Source: Variovorax boronicumulans (GTDB taxonomy: Bacteria > Pseudomonadota > Gammaproteobacteria > Burkholderiales > Burkholderiaceae_C). From it: a DNA stretch of 64,000 nt. The notes under the pieces are model-generated. The model saw only the letters and a list, made by a program, of their open reading frames with translations. It was not told the origin of the DNA and made no database searches. A program made the translations under genes and the position numbers. Within the stretch, counting starts at the first letter, position 1, and every line of letters begins with the position of its first letter. The stretch spans positions 1-64,000 of the forward strand of contig NZ_JARXVG010000005.1 of assembly GCF_029892485.1 (NCBI RefSeq), given 5' to 3'. Below are positions 8,882 to 19,692 of this stretch, piece after piece.

Positions 8882-10690
8882 ATGCTGCTGCTCCTTCTGA
8901 TTGCCTACCTCGGCGGAGTGCTCACCATCCTGAGCCCCTGCATCCTGCCGGTGCTGCCCTTCGTGTTCGCACGGGCCGACCGCCCGTTCCGCTCGCACGG
9001 CCTGCCGATGCTGACCGGCATGGCGCTGGCCTTTGCCGCCATCGCCACGCTGGCTGCAGTGGGCGGCGGCTGGGTGGTCACGGTCAACGAGTACGGACGC
9101 TATGCGGCGATCGCGATGCTCGCGCTGTTCGGAGTGACGCTGCTGTTCCCGAGTCTGGCCGATCGCATGAGCCGGCCGCTGGTGGCGCTGGGCATCCGTC
9201 TGGCCGAAGCGCAGCCCGATGGCCCAAACGCCAAAGCTTCGGTGTTCTCACCACTGCTGCTGGGCGTCGGCACGGGCCTCTTGTGGGCGCCGTGCGCGGG
9301 TCCGATCCTCGGGCTCATCCTGACGGGCGCGGCGCTCAACGGCGCGAGCGTCGGCACCACGGTGCTGCTGCTCGCGTATGCGGCCGGCGCTTGCACCTCG
9401 CTGGCAGCCGCGCTGCTGTTCGGCGGGCGTTTGTTCGCGGTCATGAAGCGTTCGCTGCACACGGGCGAATGGGTGCGCCGCGTGGCAGGCGTGGCCGTGC
9501 TGGTGGGCGTGGGCGCCATCGCGCTGGGGCTCGATACAGGCGTGCTCAGCCAGCTCTCGGTGGGCACCACTTCGGCACTCGAAAAAGCACTCGTGGAGAA
9601 GATCGACATGCCGAAGCCGCAACCACCATCCAGGCCCCTGGTCGAATCGGCCCCGCAGCAACAGGACACCGGCTTCGTCAAGACCGCCGCCGTGCTCCCG
9701 GAACCGGCACCCGTGCGCAAGCTCGGCATCGAGGGCCAGCTCCCGTCGCTCGCCGGCGCGACCGAATGGATCAACTCGCCGCCGCTCACCCCCGAGGCGC
9801 TGCGCGGCAAGGTCGTGCTGGTCGACTTCTGGACCTACTCGTGCATCAACTGCCTGCGCACGCTGCCCTACGTTCGCGCGTGGGCCGAGAAGTACAAGGA
9901 CGCGGGGCTCGTCGTCCTCGGCGTGCACTCGCCGGAGTTCGCGTTCGAGAAGCGTTCGGCCAACGTGCGCAAGGCCACGAAGGACCTCGGCATCGATTTC
10001 CCGGTGGCACTGGACAACGACTTCAAGATCTGGCGCGGCTTCGACAACCAGTCGTGGCCCGCCTTCTATTTCATCGATGCGCAAGGGCGCATCCGCCATC
10101 ACCAGTTCGGCGAAAACCGCTACGACAAGGCCGAGCAGATCATCCAGCAACTGCTCGCCGAAGCCGGGCAGCGCAACCTGCCGGCCGGCGTGGTCGCGCC
10201 GAAGGGCGAGGGCACGCAGGCCGCGCCGGGCGACGAACTCGCGATGTCGGGCGAGACTTATGTAGGCGCCGAACGCGCCCAGGGTTTCGCCTCACCCGGC
10301 GGTCTCGTGAGCGGCCGCGCGCATGTCTACCAAAGCCCCGCGATGCTGCGCACGAACCAGTGGGCGCTTGCCGGCGACTGGACCGTCGAGCCCGAGCGCG
10401 CCGTGTCGAACCAGCCGAACGGCCGCATCGCCTACCGCTTCCAGGCGCGCGACCTGCACCTGGTGCTCGGTCGCATGGCCGATGGCAAGCCGGTGCGCTT
10501 CCGTGTGCTCGTCGATGGCAAGCCGCCGCTCGCAGACCACGGTGCGGACATCGATGAGCAAGGCTACGGGACCATCGAAGCACAGAAGCTCTATCAGCTC
10601 GTTCGTCAGGCGAAGGGTGAGAAGGAGCGGTTGTTCGAGATCGAGTTTCTGGACGGTGGGGCGCAGGCTTATGCGTTCACGTTCGGTTGA
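8882..10690 (+). CDS. dipZ: DipZ-type thiol:disulfide reductase, three-domain
   Basis: A 602-residue membrane protein. The CcdA/DsbD-type transmembrane domain (about 1-225) carries electrons across the membrane through Cys20 (LSPCILPVLP) and Cys138 (WAPCAGPILG). A linker is followed by a periplasmic thioredoxin domain (about 280-435) with WTYSCINCL (Cys321, Cys324). A C-terminal beta-sandwich (about 460-602, carbohydrate-binding-like, with YVGAERAQGF and YRFQARDLHLVLG) completes the protein. This order is that of mycobacterial DipZ. It should pass cytoplasmic reducing power to periplasmic proteins such as the CINC protein at 5060. It lies 134 bp after the kinase gene, in a gap with no clear promoter. 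Confidence 0.92.
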   Translation: MLLLLLIAYLGGVLTILSPCILPVLPFVFARADRPFRSHGLPMLTGMALAFAAIATLAAVGGGWVVTVNEYGRYAAIAMLALFGVTLLFPSLADRMSRPLVALGIRLAEAQPDGPNAKASVFSPLLLGVGTGLLWAPCAGPILGLILTGAALNGASVGTTVLLLAYAAGACTSLAAALLFGGRLFAVMKRSLHTGEWVRRVAGVAVLVGVGAIALGLDTGVLSQLSVGTTSALEKALVEKIDMPKPQPPSRPLVESAPQQQDTGFVKTAAVLPEPAPVRKLGIEGQLPSLAGATEWINSPPLTPEALRGKVVLVDFWTYSCINCLRTLPYVRAWAEKYKDAGLVVLGVHSPEFAFEKRSANVRKATKDLGIDFPVALDNDFKIWRGFDNQSWPAFYFIDAQGRIRHHQFGENRYDKAEQIIQQLLAEAGQRNLPAGVVAPKGEGTQAAPGDELAMSGETYVGAERAQGFASPGGLVSGRAHVYQSPAMLRTNQWALAGDWTVEPERAVSNQPNGRIAYRFQARDLHLVLGRMADGKPVRFRVLVDGKPPLADHGADIDEQGYGTIEAQKLYQLVRQAKGEKERLFEIEFLDGGAQAYAFTFG

Positions 10691-10694
10691 AACC

Positions 10695-10953
10695 GTTCAG
10701 GGCTGCGATCACGCCGACGGGGTACCTTGCTCCGCGAATGTCCCCCGGCCTGCGGCCTCCTCCTTGATTTCGCTGCGCAAGGCACCCCATCGGCGCGCTC
10801 GTTTTCTGAGCGGTCGTTGATCGGCCGCACACCGACAACGCGTCCATGTGCGCAGGGCATCGGGTGCTCCCCGCAGCGAAATCAAGGAGGAGGGGAAGCC
10901 CGGGGGACATTCGCGGAGGGGAGTACCCGGTGGCCTGTGCACCCGCCCTGAAC
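10695..10953. repeat. Long inverted-repeat element
   Basis: Two arms of about 95 bp face each other (about 10695-10790 and 10858-10953) around a 65-bp centre. The arms match best in TCCGCGAATGTCCCCCGG and CCTCCTTGATTTCGCTGCG, and both outer ends carry GTTCAGGGC. It fills the gap between dipZ and the convergent LuxR-type gene and has no credible coding frame. It looks like a dispersed repeat or a non-autonomous mobile remnant that could also fold as a bidirectional terminator. Confidence 0.65.
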
Positions 10954-10970
10954 AGCAGCGCGCGTTCAGT

Positions 10971-12416
10971 TCAGAGCAACCCGAGCGTCAACGCCTTCAA
11001 GGTAGCCGCAGCACGCGTTGTGCATTCAAGCTTGCGAAAGATGTTCTCCAGATGCGCGCGCACCGTACTCGGGCTGATGCCCAACACGCGCGCCGCTTCC
11101 TTGTTGCTGTCTCCGAGGCTGATGCGCCCTAGCACTTCGATCTCGCGGCTGGAGAGAAGGGCGGTTGCTTCGTTCGATGGCGCGGTGGTGGCTTCATGCG
11201 GATGCCCCGTCAGCACGGCCACAGCCGCTGCATCGAGCCGCCCGAGTTCCGCTTCGTTCTTCAACGCGGCGATCGCATCGGCCTCGCTGAGCGCGGGCTG
11301 CCCCGGCCGGCTGGTGCGCAGCAGCACCCAGTGCGCGGCGACCGCGAGCACGCGCCCCTCGACGTCGATGGCCGGCCCCTTGATGCCACGGAAAAAACCG
11401 GAGCCATCGATACGTTCATCGACGAAGGAGGCGATCTCCGCCTCGGTGCGCAGCGTGCCGATGCGCCGCGCCGCACGGTCCGTCCAGTAGGGCACGAGGC
11501 GCAGTCGTTCCTTATCGGCCTCGCTGCGCACGCCCGGCGAATCCCACACCGCATTCGGCACCGACGCGCGGCCGATGCCGTGGATGAGCGCCGCGCGCCG
11601 TACCTGCCCCTGTTCGACGTCGCCCAGCCCCACGCCTGCAGCACAAGCGAACGCGGCATCGGCCACGCGGCGCGAGAAGCCCGTCATCCACGGCAGCTTG
11701 AGGTCGATCACGTCGGCGATCAGTTCGAGCGATGCGGTTGCCTCGCGCAGTGCGTCGGAGGGCGACTGCATGTCGGCCGCCGCGCCTTGCTCCAGCGCAT
11801 GCAGCCAGTCGACCGCATGCTGCTGCACGGCATCGACCACGAAGGCCGGATAGCGTGCATCGGACCGCTCGGCGATGTAGCGCAGCGCATTGCTCAAGCC
11901 ATGCACGCGCGAGAAGATTTCGAGATCGCCGGCGACCGAGACGATGAAGACCTCCTCGGGAATCTGCGAGGCGCGCAACCCGTGCGGCTTGCCGCGCCCG
12001 TCGAAGGCTTCGAACATGTGGCGCAGCGTGCGCTCCACTTCTGGCGGCATGCCGAGCGTGCGCGCGATGTCGCCCGACACCTCGCAATGGATCTCCGCCA
12101 TCGGACCGACCGAGCCCGCGAATTCCGCCGCTGCGCTCGCCGATGCGGTCGAGAGCATCGCTCGGCGCCCGCCGACGTCATCGCCCATCAGGTCGGAGAA
12201 CTCGGGCGCATTCGCGGTGCAGCCCGACCACCGCAACAGCGACGCACAGGCCGCATGGCCTTGCACCGTGGCATCGCGGCCGATGGCGGCGGCGATTTGC
12301 GAGGCGATCCACGCGGTGCGTGCGGAATGGTCGATGGGTTGCCCCATGCTCAGGTCGCCGACGAATGCAAGGGCCTTGATGGCGTCGAAGACCGGGATAT
12401 GGGGCGCAGGCTGCAC
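10971..12416 (-). CDS. HD-domain protein with LuxR-type HTH
   Basis: About 481 residues from GTG 12416. Residues about 10-330 hold two degenerate HD/HD-GYP phosphohydrolase-like halves (LSMGQPIDHSARTA, EAFDGRGKPHGL, ALIHGIGRASVPN, DERIDGSGFF). In the second half the metal-binding HD is HG, which may remove catalysis. The C-terminal 65 residues are a GerE/LuxR helix-turn-helix (LSSREIEVLGRISLGDSNKEAARVLG, STVRAHLENIF). It probably uses the HD part as a sensor. The start is uncertain: the frame extends to 12476, but that stretch encodes the terminator of the neighbouring gene, and family homology begins near 12416. No ribosome site is visible. Confidence 0.8.
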   Translation of the reverse strand: MQPAPHIPVFDAIKALAFVGDLSMGQPIDHSARTAWIASQIAAAIGRDATVQGHAACASLLRWSGCTANAPEFSDLMGDDVGGRRAMLSTASASAAAEFAGSVGPMAEIHCEVSGDIARTLGMPPEVERTLRHMFEAFDGRGKPHGLRASQIPEEVFIVSVAGDLEIFSRVHGLSNALRYIAERSDARYPAFVVDAVQQHAVDWLHALEQGAAADMQSPSDALREATASLELIADVIDLKLPWMTGFSRRVADAAFACAAGVGLGDVEQGQVRRAALIHGIGRASVPNAVWDSPGVRSEADKERLRLVPYWTDRAARRIGTLRTEAEIASFVDERIDGSGFFRGIKGPAIDVEGRVLAVAAHWVLLRTSRPGQPALSEADAIAALKNEAELGRLDAAAVAVLTGHPHEATTAPSNEATALLSSREIEVLGRISLGDSNKEAARVLGISPSTVRAHLENIFRKLECTTRAAATLKALTLGLL

Positions 12417-12420
12417 GGGA

Positions 12421-12471
12421 AAAACCGAAGAGAAAAGGAAAGAAGGCGTGCCGGCCGCGGCCGGCACGCCG
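12421..12471 (-). terminator. Rho-independent terminator of the alpha/beta hydrolase
   Basis: On the minus strand a perfect 11-bp stem (12446-12456 with 12461-12471, loop CGCG) is followed by a T-rich tract running from 12445 to 12421. It lies 7 bp after the hydrolase stop and separates that gene from the LuxR-type gene. Confidence 0.85.
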
Positions 12472-12477
12472 GGCACC

Positions 12478-13242
12478 TTACTTGGATTGGCTCACCGCGT
12501 CCAGAATCACCTGCGCCACCTTGGCCGGCTGCGATTGCTGCGGAACGTGGCTGCTGTTGACCGTGGTGACGGTCGCGCCGATCTTCTTGGCCATGTCACG
12601 CTGCAGCGCCGGCTGGATCATGTGGTCCGAGCTCGCGACCACGTACCACGAGGGCTTGGTCTTCCACGCGGCCACGGTGAGCTTCTGCTCGAAGGACTTG
12701 CCCAGGATCGGACCCTGCGTCGCGGTCATCACCGCGGTGGCGGCGGCGGGCAGGTCCTGCGCGAAGTGCCTGGACATGCCTTCCTTCGTGAGCGACAGGA
12801 ACCCGCTCGCATCGGCCTTGATGTGCGCGAAGCCGGGTGCTGCGGGATAGTCCTTGCCGAGCTCGGCCGAGTTCTGGCCCGCATCGGGCGCGAAGGCCGC
12901 GATGTACACCAGCGACGACACCTTGTCGTTCACGCCGGCTTCGGTGATCACCGAGCCGCCCCACGAGTGGCCGACCAGCACCACCTTGCCGGGCTGCGCA
13001 TCGATGGCGCGCTTGGCGGCGGCCACGTCGTCTTCGAGCGAGGTCAGCGGGTTCTGCACCGCCACCACGTTCACGCCCTTGGCCTGCAGCAGCGGAATCA
13101 CCTTGGCCCAGTCGGAGCCGTCGGCGAATGCGCCGTGGACGATGACCACGCTGGGCTTGTCGGCCGCGACGGCGCCGGTTGCGAAAGAGAGGCCGATGGC
13201 GAGGGCAGCGGCGGCGAGCTTGAAGCGTTGAGCGGTTTTCAT
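12478..13242 (-). CDS. Periplasmic alpha/beta hydrolase
   Basis: A 254-residue serine hydrolase. The Sec signal peptide is about residues 1-27 (LAIGLSFATGAVAAD). The fold shows the oxyanion motif VIVHGAFADG and the nucleophile elbow VGHSWGGS (Ser93). A late Asp region (FAPDAG) and the final His in NSSHVPQQSQP complete the triad. It resembles secreted esterases of the MhpC/salicylate-esterase type (length about 230-260); substrate unknown. A strong terminator follows. It is divergent from aceE across a 340-bp gap. The LuxR-type gene downstream on the same strand is separately promoted. Confidence 0.88.
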   Translation of the reverse strand: MKTAQRFKLAAAALAIGLSFATGAVAADKPSVVIVHGAFADGSDWAKVIPLLQAKGVNVVAVQNPLTSLEDDVAAAKRAIDAQPGKVVLVGHSWGGSVITEAGVNDKVSSLVYIAAFAPDAGQNSAELGKDYPAAPGFAHIKADASGFLSLTKEGMSRHFAQDLPAAATAVMTATQGPILGKSFEQKLTVAAWKTKPSWYVVASSDHMIQPALQRDMAKKIGATVTTVNSSHVPQQSQPAKVAQVILDAVSQSK

Positions 13243-13316
13243 GGGAGTCCTGAGGAGAGAGATTGGGGTGTGGTGAAGGAGAGCCTGTACTGTCGTCGCG
13301 ACCCGTCTTTGGCGCC

Positions 13317-13334
13317 ATCGGACGAATGTCCGAT
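13317..13334. promoter_or_regulatory. Dyad operator candidate 1 in the aceE upstream gap
   Basis: Perfect 7-bp inverted repeat ATCGGAC-GAAT-GTCCGAT. It shares the CGGAC/GTCCG half-site with the dyad at 13383-13398. It lies about 205 bp upstream of the start point expected from the sigma-54 promoter at 13505, within usual enhancer range. Confidence 0.45.
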
Positions 13335-13382
13335 CCCCTCCATCTTTCGCGTTTGTCACTCGGGGTTTGCCCCCGGCTCCTT

Positions 13383-13398
13383 GTCCGGCGATTCGGAC
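13383..13398. promoter_or_regulatory. Dyad operator candidate 2 in the aceE upstream gap
   Basis: GTCCG-GCGATT-CGGAC, inverted repeat of the same half-site as 13317-13334, 66 bp away (centre to centre about 65). It may form an enhancer pair for aceE or an operator for the divergent hydrolase. The rest of 13243-13582 holds no gene. Confidence 0.4.
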
Positions 13399-13504
13399 GG
13401 CCTCGCCGGATCGCATCCGGATCGTCGGCGGCCGGCCCCGCACGGACCCGTATCGATCCTCATGAAATCAACGACTTAGTGCGCTCTGCGCCCCATGCCG
13501 CGCG

Positions 13505-13520
13505 TGGCATATCGATTGCT
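13505..13520 (+). promoter_or_regulatory. Sigma-54 promoter of aceE
   Basis: TGGCATATCGATTGCT matches the -24/-12 pattern TGGCAY-N5-TTGCW at every defined position with correct spacing. Transcription would start near 13531, about 50 bp before the aceE ATG. A sigma-54 activator (DctD-like) is encoded at 30331. Confidence 0.6.
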
Positions 13521-13582
13521 CAGTACTCCAGCCGACTGCATCGCCCGATGCGGCTTCCGGCCACGACACAGGAGACAAACCG

Positions 13583-16255
<2,673 letters not shown>

Positions 16256-16268
16256 GGCAGTACCCGAC

Positions 16269-17873
16269 ATGAGCAACGCAATCGACATCAAGGTTCCGGA
16301 CATCGGCGATTTCAGCGATGTGCCGGTCATCGAGATCTTCGTGAAGCCCGGAGACACGGTGAAGGCCGAAGACCCGCTGGTCTCGCTCGAATCCGACAAG
16401 GCGACGATGGAGGTGCCCGCGCCGCGCGGCGGCGTGGTGGAGTCCATTTCTGTGAAACTGGGCGACAAGGTCAGCGAAGGCAGCGTCATCATGACGTTCA
16501 AGGGCGAGGACGGGGCTGCCGCCCCGGCGCCTGCCGAAGCGGCCAAGCCCAGCGTGAGCGCCGCGCCGTCGGCCACCAGCGCACCGGCCGGCATCGCCGA
16601 GGTGCGCGTGCCCGACATCGGCGACTTCAAGGACGTGCCGGTCATCGAGATCTTCGTGAAGGTCGGCGACACGGTGAAGGCCGAAGACCCGATTGTTTCG
16701 CTCGAATCCGACAAGGCGACGATGGATGTGCCTGCGCCGCTGTCGGGCGTGGTGACGGCCATCGGCATCAAGATCGGGGACAAGGTCAGTGAAGGGTCGG
16801 TGATCCTGTCGCTTTCCACGGGCGATGCGCCTGTGGCGGCGGCCGCGCCCTCACCCCAGCCCTCTCCCGCGAGCGGGAGAGGGAGCGAAGCCGCGGCGGC
16901 GGTGCTGCCAGCCGGCAATGCGGAGGTCGAAGCGGGCTTTGCACTCGCCTACGCCGGCCCTGCCGTGCGCAAGCTTGCACGCGAGCTCGGTGTCGATCTC
17001 GGCAAGGTCAAGGGCACGGGCGACCACGGCCGCATCGTGCGCACCGACGTCGAGGCCTTCGCTAAAGGCGGCGGCGCATCTGCCGCACCGGCGGCATCCA
17101 AGGCCGCATCCGCCCCTGCGGGCGGTGGCGTCGGCGGCATCGACCTGCTGCCCTGGCCCAAGGTCGACTTCGCCAAGTTCGGCCCGACCGAGCGAAAGGA
17201 ACTGTCACGCATCAAGAAGATCAGCGCCGCGAACCTGCACCGCAACTGGGTCGTCATTCCGCATGTGACCACGCACGACGAGGCCGACATCACCGACCTG
17301 GAGCCCTTCCGCGTGCAGATGAACAAGGAGCTGGAAAAGTCGGGCGTGAAGATCAGCATGCTGCCCTTCATGATGAAGGCGGCCGTGGCGGCGCTGAAGA
17401 AGTTTCCGGAGTTCAACGCGAGTCTCGATGGCGATGCACTGGTGCTCAAGAACTACTGGCACATCGGCTTCGCGGCCGACACGCCCAACGGGCTCATGGT
17501 GCCGGTGATCCGCGACGTCGACAAGAAGACCGTGCCGGACATCGCCAAGGAAATGGGCGAACTCGCCAAGCTCGCGCGCGACGGCAAGCTCAAGCCCGAC
17601 CAGATGTCGGGCGGCACCTTCACCATCAGCTCGCTGGGCGGCATCGGCGGCATTTACTTCACGCCGATCATCAATGCGCCAGAGGTCGCGATCATGGGCG
17701 TGTGCAAGAGCTACTGGAAGCAGCACTCGGCCGACGGCAAGACCTACAGCTCGCGCCTCACGCTGCCGCTGTCCCTCTCGTGGGACCACCGCGTGATCGA
17801 CGGCGCCGCCGCCGCGCGCTTCAACGTCTATTTCGCCAACGTGCTCGCCGACCTGCGTCGCGTGCTGTTCTGA
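16269..17873 (+). CDS. aceF: Dihydrolipoamide acetyltransferase (PDH E2), two lipoyl domains
   Basis: A 534-residue E2 core. Lipoyl domain 1 (about 5-78) has the modified Lys44 in ESDKATMEV. Lipoyl domain 2 (about 112-185) has Lys149 in the same motif. A linker is followed by the E1/E3-binding domain (about 225-262, GPAVRKLARELGVDLGKVKGTG) and the acetyltransferase domain, with SLSWDHRVIDGAAAARF near the C terminus. It transfers acetyl from lipoamide to CoA. The linker after domain 2 contains an in-frame palindromic repeat (16861-16882) rather than the usual Ala/Pro run alone. It sits between aceE and lpdA, each gap under 15 bp. Confidence 0.97.
   Translation: MSNAIDIKVPDIGDFSDVPVIEIFVKPGDTVKAEDPLVSLESDKATMEVPAPRGGVVESISVKLGDKVSEGSVIMTFKGEDGAAAPAPAEAAKPSVSAAPSATSAPAGIAEVRVPDIGDFKDVPVIEIFVKVGDTVKAEDPIVSLESDKATMDVPAPLSGVVTAIGIKIGDKVSEGSVILSLSTGDAPVAAAAPSPQPSPASGRGSEAAAAVLPAGNAEVEAGFALAYAGPAVRKLARELGVDLGKVKGTGDHGRIVRTDVEAFAKGGGASAAPAASKAASAPAGGGVGGIDLLPWPKVDFAKFGPTERKELSRIKKISAANLHRNWVVIPHVTTHDEADITDLEPFRVQMNKELEKSGVKISMLPFMMKAAVAALKKFPEFNASLDGDALVLKNYWHIGFAADTPNGLMVPVIRDVDKKTVPDIAKEMGELAKLARDGKLKPDQMSGGTFTISSLGGIGGIYFTPIINAPEVAIMGVCKSYWKQHSADGKTYSSRLTLPLSLSWDHRVIDGAAAARFNVYFANVLADLRRVLF
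16847..16887. repeat. Palindromic repeat inserted in the aceF linker
   Basis: Core palindrome CCTCTCCCGC-GA-GCGGGAGAGG at 16861-16882, preceded by CCCTCACCCCAG. The unit keeps frame and encodes a Ser/Pro/Gly-rich linker. Closely similar units lie in lpdA at 18137 and 18193. Confidence 0.8.
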
Positions 17874-17886
17874 AGGAAGCTCCCAA

Positions 17887-19683
17887 ATGGCACACACGGT
17901 GGAAGTCAAGGTTCCCGACATCGGCGATTTCAAGGATGTCGCGATCATCGAATTGCTGGTCAAGCCCGGCGAAGTCATCGCGGTCGATACCGGGTTGATC
18001 ATGGTGGAGTCCGACAAGGCTTCGATGGAGATTCCGTCGAGTCATGCGGGCGTCGTGAAGGAGCTGAAGGTTGCGCTCGGTGACAAGGTGAGCGAAGGCT
18101 CGGTGATCCTCGTCATCGAAACGACTGCTGCTGCCTCCCCTCTCCCGCCTGCGGGAGAGGGGCCGGAGGCGACGGCCGCACCCTCACCCCAACCCTCTCC
18201 CGCAGGCGGGAGAGGGAGCGAGACAGCGCCGGCATCTGCACCCATTGCCGGCAGCTACGCCGGCAAGGCCGACATCGAATGCGAAGTGCTCGTGCTCGGT
18301 GCCGGCCCCGGCGGCTACTCGGCCGCGTTCCGCAGTGCCGACCTCGGCATGAAGACCGTGCTGGTCGAACGCTACGCCACGCTCGGCGGTGTGTGCCTCA
18401 ACGTGGGCTGCATCCCCTCGAAGGCGCTGCTGCACACGGCCGGCGTGATGGACGAGGTGAAGCTGCTCGCCAGGCACGGCATCAAGTACACCGCGCCCGA
18501 AGTCGACATCGACGCGCTGCGCGACTTCAAGGACGGTGTGATCAAGAAGCTCACCGGCGGCCTCGCCGGCATGGCGAAGGCGCGCAAGGTCGAGGTCGTC
18601 ACCGGCGTCGGCAGCTTCCTCGATGCGCACCATGTCGAGGTGGTGGGCGAGGGCGGTGCGAAGAAGGTGGTGAAGTTCGCCAAGGCCATCATCGCCGCGG
18701 GCTCGCAGGCGGTGAAGCTGCCCTTCATGCCCGAGGACGACCGGGTGGTCGACTCCACAGGTGCGCTGCTGCTCAAGGGAATTCCCAAGCGCATGCTCGT
18801 CATCGGCGGCGGCATCATCGGCCTGGAAATGGCCACGGTGTATTCGACGCTGGGCACGCGCATCGACGTGGTCGAGATGCTCGACGGCCTGATGCAGGGC
18901 GCCGACCGCGACCTCGTGAAGGTGTGGGAGAAGGTCAACGCGCCGCGTTTCGACAACGTGATGCTCAAGACCAAGACCGTCGGCGCGAAGGCGACCCAGG
19001 CCGGCATCGAGGTCAGCTTCGAAGGCGAGAAGGCGCCCAAGGAGCCGCAGCTGTACGACCTCGTGCTCGTGGCCGTGGGCCGCACGCCCAACGGCAAGAA
19101 GCTCGCGGCCGACAAGGCCGGCGTGGCGGTCACCGACCGCGGCTTCATCGACGTCGACAAGCAGATGCGAACCAACGTGCCGCACATCTTCGCCATCGGC
19201 GACATCGTGGGCCAGCCCATGCTCGCCCACAAGGCCGTGCACGAGGCGCATGTGGCGGCAGAGGTGGCGCACGGCGAGGCCTCGTATTTCGACGCGCGGC
19301 AGATCCCCTCGGTGGCTTACACCGATCCCGAAGTGGCATGGGCCGGCAAGACCGAGGAGCAGTGCAAGGCCGAGGGCCTGAAGATCGGCAAGGCGGTGTT
19401 CCCGTGGGCCGCATCGGGCCGCGCGATCGCCAACGGGCGCGACGAGGGCTTCACCAAGCTGCTGTTCGACGAAGCCACGCACCGCATCGTCGGCGGCGGC
19501 ATCGTCGGCACGCATGCGGGCGACCTGATCAGCGAGGTGTGCCTGGCCATCGAGATGGGCTGCGAGCCCTCGGACATCGGCAAGACCATCCACCCACATC
19601 CGACGCTGGGTGAATCCATCGGCATGGCGGCCGAGGTGTTCGAAGGGCATTGCACCGACCTGCCCCCGGTCAAGAAGAAGTAA
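17887..19683 (+). CDS. lpdA: Dihydrolipoyl dehydrogenase (PDH E3) with N-terminal lipoyl domain
   Basis: A 598-residue flavoenzyme that reoxidises dihydrolipoyl groups with NAD+. It starts with a lipoyl domain (about 1-78, Lys44 in ESDKASMEI), then a linker, then the FAD domain (VLVLGAGPGGYSAAFRSADLG). The redox disulfide is in GGVCLNVGCIPSK (Cys170, Cys175). The NAD domain (VIGGGIIGLEMATVYSTLG) and the C-terminal interface with catalytic His (HPHPTLGES) follow. The fused lipoyl domain is known in some beta- and gammaproteobacterial PDH E3s. The linker holds two in-frame palindromes (18137-18216). Probably co-transcribed with aceEF; the next gene starts 9 bp on. Confidence 0.97.
   Translation: MAHTVEVKVPDIGDFKDVAIIELLVKPGEVIAVDTGLIMVESDKASMEIPSSHAGVVKELKVALGDKVSEGSVILVIETTAAASPLPPAGEGPEATAAPSPQPSPAGGRGSETAPASAPIAGSYAGKADIECEVLVLGAGPGGYSAAFRSADLGMKTVLVERYATLGGVCLNVGCIPSKALLHTAGVMDEVKLLARHGIKYTAPEVDIDALRDFKDGVIKKLTGGLAGMAKARKVEVVTGVGSFLDAHHVEVVGEGGAKKVVKFAKAIIAAGSQAVKLPFMPEDDRVVDSTGALLLKGIPKRMLVIGGGIIGLEMATVYSTLGTRIDVVEMLDGLMQGADRDLVKVWEKVNAPRFDNVMLKTKTVGAKATQAGIEVSFEGEKAPKEPQLYDLVLVAVGRTPNGKKLAADKAGVAVTDRGFIDVDKQMRTNVPHIFAIGDIVGQPMLAHKAVHEAHVAAEVAHGEASYFDARQIPSVAYTDPEVAWAGKTEEQCKAEGLKIGKAVFPWAASGRAIANGRDEGFTKLLFDEATHRIVGGGIVGTHAGDLISEVCLAIEMGCEPSDIGKTIHPHPTLGESIGMAAEVFEGHCTDLPPVKKK
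18137..18216. repeat. Paired palindromic repeats in the lpdA linker
   Basis: Two palindromes: 18137-18162 (12-bp arms around CT) and 18193-18216 (11-bp arms around AG, preceded by CCCTCACCCCAAC). Both are variants of CTCTCCCGC/GCGGGAGAG. Together with the spacer they add about 27 in-frame residues between the lipoyl and FAD domains. Confidence 0.8.
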
Positions 19684-19692
19684 GACGCCGCC

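Noticed and set aside
13505..13520. Treating the sigma-54 match as proof that DctD controls aceE
   Set aside because: A match of about ten defined bases can occur by chance in 64 kb, and the dyads upstream are not known DctD sites; kept only as a hypothesis.
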